Positions 17,942 through 26,533 are shown, numbered from the stretch's first letter. The stretch: 64,000 nt of DNA from Saonia flava (GCF_011927795.1 NZ_JAATJJ010000002.1:558001-622000); one strand, 5' to 3'. Notes: a model not told the origin generated them from the sequence alone. A program made the numbers and translations.

Positions 17942-19066
17942 CTAGGAGAACATATCCTTCACTTTTTCAAAGAATGACTTGTCCGATTTCTCTGGTTTTG
18001 GCTCAAAATTATCGTTCCCCTGCATACGCTCAAAAAAGTCTTTCTGCTCTTTATTAAGTTCCTTAGGGGTCCATACATTTACATGAACCAACAGGTCTCC
18101 AGTGCCATATCCGTTAAGACTTGAAATACCTTTCCCCCGTAATCTTAATATTTTACCAGATTGTATTCCAGGTTCCAATTTTATCCTCACTTTACCACCA
18201 ACAGCATCAATCTCTTTGGAAGTTCCCAAAACGGCCTCAGAGATACTTACGTATAGGTCATAATGAAGATTGTCTCCCTCTCGCTTTAAAGAATCATGTT
18301 CCACTGTTTCAATGGCCACTAACAAATCTCCGGGAATTCCATTCCCTGGAGCTTCATTTCCTTTATTAGAAACTTTTAACTGCATTCCTTCTTCCACCCC
18401 AGCTGGAATCTTAATAGATACAGTTTCTTCGGCAACTTTTAAACCATGCGCATCTGCATCACTAGGTCTTTTATCCAAAATTTGTCCACTACCGCCACAG
18501 GTGCTACAGGCTGCTGCCGTTTGCATTCTACCTAGGATTGTATTAGTTATTTTTGTTACCTGACCGGCACCGTTACAAGTGGTACAAGTTTTATATGTGA
18601 CTCCATCGGCTTTTATCTTCCTACGTACCTTTACTTTTTTCTCAACACCATTGGCAACCTCATCCAAGGTAAGTTTTACCCTAATTCTTAAGTTGCTCCC
18701 CTTTACTCTTCTCTGGCCTCCGCCTCCAAAGCCACCGAAACCACTAAAACCTCCTCCGCCACCAAAAGCACTTCCGAAAATATCTCCAAACTGGCTAAAA
18801 ATATCATCCATATTCATACCGCCACCATTGAAACCGCCTCCACCTTCAAATGCAGCATGACCATATTGATCATAACGGGCCTTCTTGTTTGGGTCGCTCA
18901 ATATTTCATATGCCTCAGCAGCCTTTTTGAACATTTCTTCAGCCTTTGCATCTCCAGGGTTTTTATCAGGATGATATTCAATGGCTTTTTTACGATAACC
19001 CTTTTTTATTTCGGCTGCCGTAGCGTTTTTGCTTATTCCAAGTAATTCGTAATAATCCTCCTTCAT
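17942..19066 (-). CDS. dnaJ: Chaperone DnaJ with two zinc motifs
   Basis: A 374-residue type I Hsp40. The J domain carries HPD (32-34), then a Gly/Phe-rich linker (75-118). The zinc region holds only two CxxCxGxG motifs (161-168 and 187-194) instead of four, so one zinc centre is expected. I recall the same reduced form in other Flavobacteriia. The C-terminal peptide-binding domains follow. It works with DnaK and GrpE; grpE is 9 nt upstream in the same operon, while dnaK is not in this window. Confidence 0.97.
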   Translation of the reverse strand: MKEDYYELLGISKNATAAEIKKGYRKKAIEYHPDKNPGDAKAEEMFKKAAEAYEILSDPNKKARYDQYGHAAFEGGGGFNGGGMNMDDIFSQFGDIFGSAFGGGGGFSGFGGFGGGGQRRVKGSNLRIRVKLTLDEVANGVEKKVKVRRKIKADGVTYKTCTTCNGAGQVTKITNTILGRMQTAAACSTCGGSGQILDKRPSDADAHGLKVAEETVSIKIPAGVEEGMQLKVSNKGNEAPGNGIPGDLLVAIETVEHDSLKREGDNLHYDLYVSISEAVLGTSKEIDAVGGKVRIKLEPGIQSGKILRLRGKGISSLNGYGTGDLLVHVNVWTPKELNKEQKDFFERMQGNDNFEPKPEKSDKSFFEKVKDMFS

Positions 19067-19075
19067 TCTATATTT

Positions 19076-19636
19076 TTAGTTGCCTACCACGACTTTAGGA
19101 TGGCGAATAATTTTATCCCCTAGTTTAAAGCCCTTTTCAATTACATCTATAATTTTCCCCTTGAGCTTTTTATCGGGTGCCGGTATTTGTGTTATGGCAT
19201 CATGCACCTCTGCATCAAAAGCATCTCCTGCTTCTACACCTACTTCTTGCATACCTTTGCTCTTTAATACTTCCTTAAACTTATTACTGATAAGTTCCAC
19301 ACCCTTGAACATTTCTTTATCCTCGGATTTTGAAAGTTCTTTTAATGCACGGTCAAAATCATCTATGACTGGCAACATAGCTACAATTACTTCTTGCCCA
19401 GCCGTCTTAAAAAGTTCCATACGTTCTTTGGAAGTACGCTTTTTATAGTTTTCAAATTCAGCAAAAAGACGCAGAAACTTATCCTTTTCCTTTGCTAAAT
19501 CTTCTCTAAGTTGTTCTTCTATACTCATTTCTTCCACCTCATCCACTTGCTCTTCTATATAGTTTCGCATTTCTTCATTCGCTTGTGACTCAGAAATGGG
19601 TTCCTCCATATTTTCGACTTTATCTTCTTTACTCAT
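19076..19636 (-). CDS. grpE: Nucleotide exchange factor GrpE
   Basis: A 186-residue GrpE. The acidic N-terminus leads to the long coiled-coil (LAKEKDKFLRLFAEFENYKKRT), the helical core (MLPVIDDFDRALKEL) and the C-terminal beta wing (IIDVIEKGFKLGDKIIRHPKVVV). It releases ADP from DnaK. It is first in the grpE-dnaJ operon. Confidence 0.97.
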   Translation of the reverse strand: MSKEDKVENMEEPISESQANEEMRNYIEEQVDEVEEMSIEEQLREDLAKEKDKFLRLFAEFENYKKRTSKERMELFKTAGQEVIVAMLPVIDDFDRALKELSKSEDKEMFKGVELISNKFKEVLKSKGMQEVGVEAGDAFDAEVHDAITQIPAPDKKLKGKIIDVIEKGFKLGDKIIRHPKVVVGN

Positions 19637-19744
19637 ATAATTAGCGTTAAAAATATCTGATTTTAGGATGGCAAAAGTACTGCCAATTCTTTAAAAATGT
19701 CAAAATGTCACTAAACTTTACATATTTGGGGATGAATATCACTA

Positions 19745-20407
19745 TTAGGGCTTTGTTGCTCTTAGCATTTCTCGTTTTCCGGGAGGGCCCGGCAAACGTT
19801 CCACAGTAAAACCTACTGCCTGCATGGCTCTTCTCACACTCCCTTTTGCAGAATAAGTTACCAGTACCCCATTCTTTTGGAGTGCATCATGCATTTTTTT
19901 AAAAATGGTTTCCGTCCACAACTCTGGCTGAACCCTAGCGCCAAAAGCATCAAAATAAACAAGGTTATACTTTTCTTGCTCATTAATCTGCATAAAATCC
20001 TTTTTTTGTTTGATTAAAGTGAAATCGTCAATAATTGGAATATTATCTTCCCATGTTGATTGATGCATTTTTACAAAACAATTCTCAAAAGAACTGGCAT
20101 TAAGTTGGGAAATATAATTGAGTTCTTCTATTTCTTCTCCACTCACTGGAAAAGCTTCAACCCCTGTATACTCAACTCTAAGTTTCTTTTTTTGGGATTC
20201 AATTAATGTTATCAAAGCATTTAACCCTGTTCCGAAGCCTATTTCTAAAAGGGCAATGGATTCATTACTATAAAGTGAAAGCCCGTGTTTTATAAAAACA
20301 TGGTAAGCCTCTTGGATAGCCCCATGTTTGGAATGGTATTGTTCGTTCCAATCTTCTATCTGTATGGTTTTGGAACCATCAGAGGTAGTAATAATTTTTC
20401 TTTTCAA
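19745..20407 (-). CDS. mnmD: tRNA 5-methylaminomethyl-2-thiouridine methyltransferase MnmD
   Basis: A 220-residue SAM-dependent methyltransferase equal to the C-terminal half of E. coli MnmC, without the FAD oxidase domain. Visible are the SAM motif LLEIGFGTGLNALIT, EAFPV, the family block NLVYFDAFGARVQPELWT and the C-terminal GFTVERLPGPPGKREMLRA. It methylates nm5s2U to mnm5s2U at the tRNA wobble base. The DUF4920 gene is 1 nt upstream on the same strand, so the two are co-transcribed. Confidence 0.93.
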   Translation of the reverse strand: MKRKIITTSDGSKTIQIEDWNEQYHSKHGAIQEAYHVFIKHGLSLYSNESIALLEIGFGTGLNALITLIESQKKKLRVEYTGVEAFPVSGEEIEELNYISQLNASSFENCFVKMHQSTWEDNIPIIDDFTLIKQKKDFMQINEQEKYNLVYFDAFGARVQPELWTETIFKKMHDALQKNGVLVTYSAKGSVRRAMQAVGFTVERLPGPPGKREMLRATKP

Positions 20408-20408
20408 T

Positions 20409-20894
20409 TTATTGCTTTATGAGCACTCCATCAGCCTCAAAACCAAATGTTTTTTTAACATCAGTTATCTTATTTATTTCTTCTTCTGATGCCCCACCAT
20501 CTTTGGCAAAATGTTTTTGGTCCGCCACGCTCATTTCCTCCACAAAGGCCAGTCCATTTACAACAACTTCTTGCCCAACAATATTCATGGGCATAAAAAA
20601 TCCATAATCCTTAAAGCGAACCATAGTTTCTTTACCATCTTCCAAACTAAGTTTCATCCAGCATCCCTTAGCTTGGCAAACATCTGTAACTTTTGCACTA
20701 AACTTGGTAGAGATTGTATCTTTTATTTTTAAATTCTGATATACTTCGGATGCCTCTAATGAAGTACCTGCACCTTCCATAGTTATCTGCTTTCCAAAAG
20801 AAAGATAGTCGGTCTTATTCTCTGTTACTTGAGACATTGAAGCCTCCGAAAAAAATAATGCAACAATCGCACATAGTATATTAAATCCTTTCAT
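20409..20894 (-). CDS. DUF4920 exported protein
   Basis: A 161-residue protein with a signal peptide (ALFFSEASMS) and a DUF4920 domain whose signature is VCQAKGCWMKL, then VRFKDYGFFMP. The cysteine pair suggests metal or disulfide chemistry, but no function is established. It is co-directional with mnmD (1-nt gap) and divergent from ilvE. Confidence 0.85.
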   Translation of the reverse strand: MKGFNILCAIVALFFSEASMSQVTENKTDYLSFGKQITMEGAGTSLEASEVYQNLKIKDTISTKFSAKVTDVCQAKGCWMKLSLEDGKETMVRFKDYGFFMPMNIVGQEVVVNGLAFVEEMSVADQKHFAKDGGASEEEINKITDVKKTFGFEADGVLIKQ

Positions 20895-21000
20895 ATTTCT
20901 AAAAATTTTTAATCATGCTACAAAACTCAACAATTTTGACCAAAAAATAAAGCCCACGTTGGGATATTTCATTAATTTTACTCCACCAAAAAAGTTTGTT

Positions 21001-22068
21001 ATGATGGATACAACTGTACAGAATATTGTTGTTGAGAAAGTAAAAACATCTAAAATTGACCAGATAGATTTTGATAATTTATCATTTGGCAGTGTTTTTA
21101 CAGACCATATGCTCGTCTGTGATTATAAAAATGGCGCATGGGAAATTCCAAAAATTATACCTTATCAACCTATTACCTTAGATCCATCTGCTAAGATTTT
21201 CCATTATGGCCAGTCTATCTTTGAGGGAATGAAAGCCTATAAAGATAGTAATAATGATGTATGGTTATTCCGGCCTTTGGACAACCAGAAACGTTTGAAC
21301 ATTTCCGCAAAGAGAATGGCGATTCCAGAATTACCAGAAGAATATTTCATGGAAGGCCTAAAGACTCTCTTGAAATTGGAAAAAAAATGGATTCCACAAT
21401 CCGAGGGAAGCTCCCTATATATTAGGCCCTTTATATTTGCATCTGGAAAAGGGTTCCACGCCTCACCAGCAGATGAATACAAATTTATTATTGCTTGCGC
21501 TCCTTCTGGATCTTATTTTTCTGGAAAAGTAAAAGTCCTAATAGAAGAAACCTACTCTAGATCCGCCAATGGAGGTGTTGGCTTCGCAAAAGCAGGTGGG
21601 AATTATGCCGGTCAGTTTTATCCAACCCAGTTGGCAGTAAAAAAAGGATATCAGCAAGTAATTTGGACGGATGACAATACCCATGAATATATTGAAGAAG
21701 CTGGGGCAATGAATATTTTTGTTAGAATTAATGATACACTCATTACTGGTCCAACAAGCGACCGTATCCTAGATGGTATCACCCGCAAAAGTATTATAAC
21801 CATTGCTGAAGATGAAGGAATCCCCGTTGAGATTAGAAAAATCACAGTAAGCGAGGTGGTTGAAGCGTCAAAAAAAGGTATTTTGAAAGAAATGTTCGGA
21901 GCAGGAACGGCCGCCGTAGTTTCGCCCATTTCTGGTTTTGGACATAAAAATATGAACTATGACTTGCCCGAACTTGAAAGCAGTTACGCTTCTTTGCTGA
22001 AAAAAAGAATTACAGACATACAGTATAATAAAACTGAAGATAAGTTTGGATGGAGATATAAAGTATAA
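21001..22068 (+). CDS. ilvE: Branched-chain amino acid aminotransferase
   Basis: A 355-residue class IV PLP aminotransferase. The start at 21001 is preferred over 20959 because it gives the usual family N-terminus. Landmarks are the lysine-bearing block around NGGVGFAKAGGNYAGQF, EEAGAMNIF and GAGTAAVVSPI. It makes or degrades Leu, Ile and Val from their keto acids with glutamate as amino donor. A hairpin terminator follows within 30 nt. Divergent from the DUF4920-mnmD pair. Confidence 0.96.
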   Translation: MMDTTVQNIVVEKVKTSKIDQIDFDNLSFGSVFTDHMLVCDYKNGAWEIPKIIPYQPITLDPSAKIFHYGQSIFEGMKAYKDSNNDVWLFRPLDNQKRLNISAKRMAIPELPEEYFMEGLKTLLKLEKKWIPQSEGSSLYIRPFIFASGKGFHASPADEYKFIIACAPSGSYFSGKVKVLIEETYSRSANGGVGFAKAGGNYAGQFYPTQLAVKKGYQQVIWTDDNTHEYIEEAGAMNIFVRINDTLITGPTSDRILDGITRKSIITIAEDEGIPVEIRKITVSEVVEASKKGILKEMFGAGTAAVVSPISGFGHKNMNYDLPELESSYASLLKKRITDIQYNKTEDKFGWRYKV

Positions 22069-22090
22069 ATTTCTAACCTAAATAGTAAAA

Positions 22091-22117
22091 AAAGCACCAA
22101 AAGGGTGCTTTTTTTAT
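22091..22117. terminator. Bidirectional terminator between ilvE and MazG-like gene
   Basis: AAAGCACC / GGTGCTTT (22091-22098 and 22104-22111) is followed by T residues on the plus strand and preceded by A residues, so it can serve both convergent genes. Confidence 0.85.
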
Positions 22118-22500
22118 TTATCAAGAATCTCTTGAATATTGGGTTTAAAATAATTAGGGCCTTTTAAAACCTTACCATCTTCCCTATATATGGGTTTGCC
22201 ATCGGCACCTAATTTACTCATATTGCTACGTTGTATCTCATTAAAAACCTCTTCTATTTTAAATTGCATTCCATGTTCCAATATTGTTCCACATAAAATA
22301 TAGAGCATATCGCCAAGGGCATCTGCCACTTCAACCAAATCATTATTTCCAGCAGCCTCTAAATACTCCTTGTTCTCCTCATCCATTAAATTAAAACGCA
22401 ACAAATTTTTCCTTTCACCTAAATCAGCTTTCATTTCATGGGACACGCCCATTCCAAAACATTTATGAAACTTCTCTACCGCTTTTATTTTTGCCTTCAT
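22114..22500 (-). CDS. MazG-like nucleotide pyrophosphohydrolase
   Basis: A 128-residue all-alpha NTP-PPase. The magnesium-binding residues are visible as EENKEYLEA and EVADALGDMLY. Such enzymes hydrolyse nucleoside triphosphates to monophosphates, often cleaning damaged nucleotides. The C-terminal part (KPIYREDGKVLKGPNYFKP) is the usual ending of this bacterial subgroup. The substrate is unknown. Confidence 0.87.
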   Translation of the reverse strand: MKAKIKAVEKFHKCFGMGVSHEMKADLGERKNLLRFNLMDEENKEYLEAAGNNDLVEVADALGDMLYILCGTILEHGMQFKIEEVFNEIQRSNMSKLGADGKPIYREDGKVLKGPNYFKPNIQEILDK

Positions 22501-22542
22501 TATTGATTTGTTTTATATTAATTTTGCATAAAAATATAAAAT

Positions 22543-22731
22543 ATGTTTAGTAACGGGCAATTAATTTTTGCTGCCATTTTTGTGTTAATTTTCACAATTA
22601 TTATTTTTTTTTCATACAAAAAAGATAAAAAAACGCACTCCAAGAGTTATAAGGGTATTAAGTGGGTAGGCCTAACCTTTGCTATATTCATAGTAATTCT
22701 TTTTATAATTAAACAAATTCTTAAATATTGA
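22543..22731 (+). CDS. Small two-TM membrane protein
   Basis: A 62-residue protein with two hydrophobic helices (about residues 6-24 and 43-59) separated by a very basic loop (YKKDKKTHSKSYKGIK). The loop is predicted to face the cytoplasm. No function is recognised. It lies divergent from the MazG-like gene and 115 nt before micro-protein copy 3. Confidence 0.65.
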   Translation: MFSNGQLIFAAIFVLIFTIIIFFSYKKDKKTHSKSYKGIKWVGLTFAIFIVILFIIKQILKY

Positions 22732-22846
22732 CACACCTATTGCATACGCCACAAAAATTAACACTTTCACAACATAATTACTATTTCCCTCGTATAAGAT
22801 AAGAAAAGACGTACTTTTGCGTTATAATGTTAAGAATTTAGGTTAA

Positions 22847-23026
22847 ATGGTAATATTTTTTAGCATATTGTTAGGATTATTGGGGCTTAATGCAATCCTT
22901 TTGATTTTTAGTGTAAATAGAGCAAATAGTGGTATCAGCAAAAATAAAAATGCTGTTTCAAAAACTCCAATAACAAAAATCTATCCTATAGATTTACTTC
23001 CTTCAAATTACAAAAAGGCGATTTAG
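22847..23026 (+). CDS. 59-residue single-TM micro-protein, FFxI...LLxxSVN family, copy 3
   Basis: An ATG-to-TAG frame of 60 codons. Residues 1-26 align without gaps to copies 1 and 2 (FF at 4-5, I7, L11, N15, LL at 18-19, SVN at 22-24). It differs by a basic C-terminal tail of about 33 residues ending in KIYPIDLLPSNYKKAI. The helix is predicted N-out with the tail in the cytoplasm. Its stop lies 17 nt before the fluoride channel start, so the two are probably co-transcribed. Function is unknown. Confidence 0.65.
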   Translation: MVIFFSILLGLLGLNAILLIFSVNRANSGISKNKNAVSKTPITKIYPIDLLPSNYKKAI

Positions 23027-23043
23027 TTTTATACTTTTAAAGT

Positions 23044-23415
23044 ATGAAACAAGTAGTATTGGTATTTTTAGGAGGCGGTTTTGGAAGTATTCTTCGCTTT
23101 CTTATCAGCAAGGCATATAATAGTCATTTGCAACATTTTTTTTTAGGTACTTTTCTAGTCAATATAATAGGTTGTCTACTTATTGGTTTCATTTTGGGCA
23201 TCTCTGCAAGGGGTAATTATCTAACACCCAATCAAACTTTATTATTATCAACAGGTTTTTGTGGGGGCTTCACCACTTTTTCTACATTTTCATATGAAGG
23301 ACATTCCCTTTTAAAGACTGGAGAACTTTTCCAATTTTCAATTTATACCATATTAAGTATAGTTATTGGTGTCATTGCTATAGCCCTTGGTTTATGGCTT
23401 TCAAAAATGTTATAA
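23044..23415 (+). CDS. crcB: Fluoride channel FluC (CrcB)
   Basis: A 123-residue four-helix membrane protein with the Fluc signatures GGGFGSILRF, GTFLVNIIGC and GFCGGFTTFSTFSYE. It forms dual-topology dimers that export fluoride. Only one copy is seen. I found no fluoride riboswitch upstream; instead the gene directly follows micro-protein copy 3. Confidence 0.95.
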   Translation: MKQVVLVFLGGGFGSILRFLISKAYNSHLQHFFLGTFLVNIIGCLLIGFILGISARGNYLTPNQTLLLSTGFCGGFTTFSTFSYEGHSLLKTGELFQFSIYTILSIVIGVIAIALGLWLSKML

Positions 23416-23589
23416 ATAACACTTTCTTTTACATTTTTTTTATTTTTTAACATAAACACAACCTTTTGTGCTGTTTTTTAAACTATTCGCACCAAAAGGG
23501 GTGTATTCTTTATTTAATTCTCAATCATCCTCATGAAAAAGTAAAGTAGAATAATCAAATAATCATTTTTTTTGATGATAAAAAACGAT

Positions 23590-23609
23590 ACCCTCAAAAT
23601 AAATGGGGT
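23590..23609. promoter_or_regulatory. Dyad ACCCY-N10-GGGGT upstream of the PII gene
   Basis: ACCCT-N10-GGGGT spans 20 bp, about 100 bp upstream of the PII start. The same spacing occurs at 55426-55445 between the two glutamine synthetase genes. A related dyad ACCCT-N9-AGGGT lies at 23643-23661. A nitrogen-control operator is inferred only from this sharing. Confidence 0.4.
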
Positions 23610-23677
23610 TCTATTGAAATAAAAATAAAAATATCCATTAACACCCTCTTAACTTTAGGGTCATAATTATTTTAACA

Positions 23678-23685
23678 TATATTTG
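23678..23685 (+). promoter_or_regulatory. Promoter -7 box of the PII-amtB operon
   Basis: TATATTTG matches the Bacteroidota TAnnTTTG box exactly, 23 bp before the PII start codon. No clear TTG box lies 17-23 bp upstream, so an activator may be needed. Confidence 0.5.
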
Positions 23686-23708
23686 GCGATATAAACAACA
23701 AATTAATT

Positions 23709-24047
23709 ATGAAAAAAATCGAGGCAATTATTAGAAAGTCAAAATTTGACGAAGTGAAAAAAGCACTTCATCAAATTGAGGTTAACTTCTTTAGTTACTG
23801 GGATGTAACTGGAGTTGGAAATGAAAAGCAGGGCCATGTGTATCGTGGCATCTCTTATAGTACAACAGATATCCAAAGAAGGTATTTGGTAGTTGTGGTA
23901 TCGGATGATTTTTTGGAAAAAACAGTAAACACTTTATTGGAAGCAGCTTATTCCGGTAATGTTGGTGATGGTAAAATCTTTGTTTCAGAAATAAGTGACG
24001 CATATAGAATAAGAACCAAGGAAAGTGGCCAAGCTGGAATCAACTAA
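23709..24047 (+). CDS. PII signal-transduction protein (GlnB/GlnK family)
   Basis: A 112-residue PII trimer subunit. The T-loop (about residues 37-53) reads GNEKQGHVYRGISYS, one residue shorter than E. coli GlnK before YRG; Y50 aligns with the modifiable Tyr51. The B-loop AAYSGNVGDGKIFV and C-loop RIRTKE are intact, so ATP, ADP and 2-oxoglutarate binding is expected. It sits 28 nt upstream of amtB, the usual linkage, and probably plugs that channel when nitrogen is plentiful. Confidence 0.95.
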   Translation: MKKIEAIIRKSKFDEVKKALHQIEVNFFSYWDVTGVGNEKQGHVYRGISYSTTDIQRRYLVVVVSDDFLEKTVNTLLEAAYSGNVGDGKIFVSEISDAYRIRTKESGQAGIN

Positions 24048-24075
24048 TAAACTAAACTAACTAACAATTTACAAT

Positions 24076-25320
24076 ATGGACGCAGGATTATTTACAGCAA
24101 ACAACGTTTGGATGATGATATGTACCGCCCTGGTATTCTTTATGCACTTGGGTTTCTCTTTTTTGGAGATTGGACTAACCAGACAAAAAAACACAGTAAA
24201 CATATTATTTAAAAATGTATTTATAATATGTGTAGGCCTTTTATTATACTACATAGGAGGATTTAATCTAATGTACCCAGGAGATTTTAATGGGTATGTA
24301 GGATTTGCAGGATTTGGAATTGGAGCTCCAGAAGGTGGCATGACTCCCGATTATGCAGATGGAGGATACACTTGGTGGACAGATTTCTTGTTCCAAGGCA
24401 TGTTCGCAGCAACAGCAGCAACTATTGTTTCCGGTGCAGTTGCGGAAAGAATAAAATTAGGACCATTTATGATATTCACCATTGTATATGTAGGATTAGT
24501 ATACCCCATAGTAGGTTCATGGCAATGGGGTGGTGGATTTTTATCTACCCTTGGAGGTGATGATGGAGGTTTCTATGATTTCGCAGGTTCTACTTTAGTA
24601 CACTCTGTAGGTGGATGGGCGGCTTTGATAGCTATCTGGTTGCTAGGTTCACGTATTGGTAAATTTGGTGAAGATGGAAAACCAAATGCCATTCCGGGTC
24701 ACAACCTTCCATTATCAGCAGCAGGAGTCTTAATCCTATGGCTGGGGTGGTTTGGATTTAACGGTGGTTCTGTGCTATCTGCCGACCCAGAATTAACTTC
24801 ATTGGTATTGGTTACTACATGTTTAGCAGCCGCTGCAGGTGGTGTTGGAGCCTTCTTGTTCTCAACCATCCTATATAAGAATTACGATTTAACCATGTTT
24901 TTAAATGGTATTTTGGCTGGTCTTGTAGGTATTACCGCAGGTGCTGACCAAATGTCACCTAACGAGGCAGTAATCATTGGTCTCATAGCTGGTATTATTG
25001 TTGTATTGGGAATCGCATTGATAGACAAATTAAAATTAGATGATCCAGTTGGTGCAGTTGCAGTACACTTAATTTGTGGTATCTGGGGCACATTGGCAGT
25101 AGGTATTTTCGGTGGATTGGCAAGTGGACAACAATTTATGTGGCAGTTAACTGGTGTTGCAGCAGCAGCCGTATTCTGTTGCATTACAGCTTTCATTATC
25201 ATGTTTGTTCTTAAGAAAACTGTTGGAATCAGAGTTTCCAAAGAAGAAGAGTTGGAAGGTCTGGATGGTCATGAGCATGGAATGAACGCCTATGGTGATT
25301 TTAGAATGAACGAACACTAA
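24076..25320 (+). CDS. amt: Ammonium transporter AmtB
   Basis: A 414-residue, 11-helix ammonium channel. Landmarks are FMHLGFSFLEIGLTRQKN, the Amt signature DFAGSTLVHSVGGWAALIA and the pore-region HLICGIWGTLAVG. The C-terminal tail (RVSKEEELEGLDGHEHG) is the segment that usually contacts PII. It takes up ammonium for glutamine synthetase. A hairpin terminator lies between it and the porin gene. Confidence 0.97.
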   Translation: MDAGLFTANNVWMMICTALVFFMHLGFSFLEIGLTRQKNTVNILFKNVFIICVGLLLYYIGGFNLMYPGDFNGYVGFAGFGIGAPEGGMTPDYADGGYTWWTDFLFQGMFAATAATIVSGAVAERIKLGPFMIFTIVYVGLVYPIVGSWQWGGGFLSTLGGDDGGFYDFAGSTLVHSVGGWAALIAIWLLGSRIGKFGEDGKPNAIPGHNLPLSAAGVLILWLGWFGFNGGSVLSADPELTSLVLVTTCLAAAAGGVGAFLFSTILYKNYDLTMFLNGILAGLVGITAGADQMSPNEAVIIGLIAGIIVVLGIALIDKLKLDDPVGAVAVHLICGIWGTLAVGIFGGLASGQQFMWQLTGVAAAAVFCCITAFIIMFVLKKTVGIRVSKEEELEGLDGHEHGMNAYGDFRMNEH

Positions 25321-25325
25321 GAATC

Positions 25326-25346
25326 ATATATATATATATATATATA
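25326..25346. repeat. (AT)n dinucleotide tract
   Basis: A pure 21-nt alternating A/T run between the amtB stop and its terminator. It may vary in length by slippage, but it lies outside any coding sequence. Confidence 0.9.
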
Positions 25347-25348
25347 AC

Positions 25349-25379
25349 AACGGAGCGTTTTGCAGAACGCTCCGTTTTA
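25349..25379 (+). terminator. Intrinsic terminator of amtB
   Basis: A perfect 11-bp stem AACGGAGCGTT / AACGCTCCGTT (25349-25359 and 25366-25376), followed by TTTA. Confidence 0.88.
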
Positions 25380-25466
25380 TAACCTTTCTCAAAATAATAC
25401 GAAGTAATTAAAACAATTCGATTCCTTTTAACTAAGAAACCTAAGGAATTATTAAAACATTTAAAT

Positions 25467-26510
25467 ATGAAAACGATTACAACTACAAATTACGTAAAAA
25501 ATGCATTTTTATTCGCATTTGCATTGTTAACGACTACACTTTCTTTTGCTCAGGAAGAGGAGGAAGAAAAAAAACTATCCATTACCGGTACAGTAGATGC
25601 ATACTATAGAGCCAATTTAAGTGGACCAAATGATGAAAATGCGATTGCACCAGGTTCGTCATTTGCAAATTTACCTGGCTTTGCTTTGGGCATGGCAAAT
25701 GTAGTTGCTTCCTATGAAGGTGAAAAAGCAGGGTTTGTTGCAGATTTAGTATTTGGCCCAAGAGGTACAGATGCAGTTTTTGCATCCCCAATGTACTCTG
25801 CTACTGGTAACATTGTAAATCAATTATATGCCTATTGGAATGTAAGTGAAAGTGTAACTTTGACCCTTGGTAACTTCAATACCTTTTTAGGGTATGAGGT
25901 TATTTCGCCAGCTGCCAATTTTAATTACAGCACTTCTTATTTATTTTCTTATGGACCATTTAGCCATACTGGTATTAAAGCAGATTTCGCTATCGATGAT
26001 GATTGGTCTCTTATGCTTGCCGTTATGAACCCAACAGATTTAACAGAATTTAACCCAACTGGGGATTATGCTTTTGGAGCTCAAGTAGGTTTCTTTGGAC
26101 AATATGTGAATTTCTTATTGGATGATGGTGCTTATGAAATTGACTATACTGGTGGTTTTGACCTTTCAGATGATTTCTTTTTAGGAATAAATGGCGCATA
26201 CTATGATAATGATGGGGTTGGATTTGCAGGTGTAGCACTTTATCCTCAATTAGCAACTTCAGAAAACTTCTCTTTGGGTCTTAGAGGTGAATATTTTGTA
26301 GAAACAGGTGATTTTGGCGCAATAGGAACCGGCATGGAAGACACAAGCGTTTTAGCTGTGACCCTAACAGGTAGTGCTACAATTGGCGACCTAATCATTA
26401 AACCAGAATTACGTTTGGACAGCACTTCTGAAAATGCATTTATTGATTCCGATTTAGACCCAAGCAAAAGTCTATCATCTTTTGTATTGGCTGCGATTTA
26501 TGCTTTCTAA
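25467..26510 (+). CDS. Outer-membrane porin-like beta-barrel protein (BBP2/OmpL-like)
   Basis: A 347-residue protein with a signal peptide (TTLSFAQ) and then an acidic stretch. The rest has alternating beta-strand patterns and ends in a hydrophobic strand with terminal phenylalanine (FVLAAIYAF), typical of outer-membrane barrels. It resembles the putative beta-barrel porin-2 family found beside amt genes in Bacteroidota. The inferred role is a general or ammonium-linked pore. It follows the amtB terminator, so it may have its own promoter or depend on read-through. Confidence 0.85.
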   Translation: MKTITTTNYVKNAFLFAFALLTTTLSFAQEEEEEKKLSITGTVDAYYRANLSGPNDENAIAPGSSFANLPGFALGMANVVASYEGEKAGFVADLVFGPRGTDAVFASPMYSATGNIVNQLYAYWNVSESVTLTLGNFNTFLGYEVISPAANFNYSTSYLFSYGPFSHTGIKADFAIDDDWSLMLAVMNPTDLTEFNPTGDYAFGAQVGFFGQYVNFLLDDGAYEIDYTGGFDLSDDFFLGINGAYYDNDGVGFAGVALYPQLATSENFSLGLRGEYFVETGDFGAIGTGMEDTSVLAVTLTGSATIGDLIIKPELRLDSTSENAFIDSDLDPSKSLSSFVLAAIYAF

Positions 26511-26533
26511 ATTGTTTTAAAATAATAGTGTAC

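Noticed and set aside
18579-18860. Proline-rich 93-residue plus-strand frame
   Set aside because: It is the antisense shadow of the Gly/Phe-rich region of dnaJ.
22732-23043. Fluoride riboswitch before crcB
   Set aside because: The expected conserved core and pseudoknot pattern were not seen; the gap is taken up by micro-protein copy 3.
25326-25346. (AT)n tract as a phase-variation switch
   Set aside because: It lies between a stop codon and a terminator, where length change would not alter a reading frame or a visible promoter.
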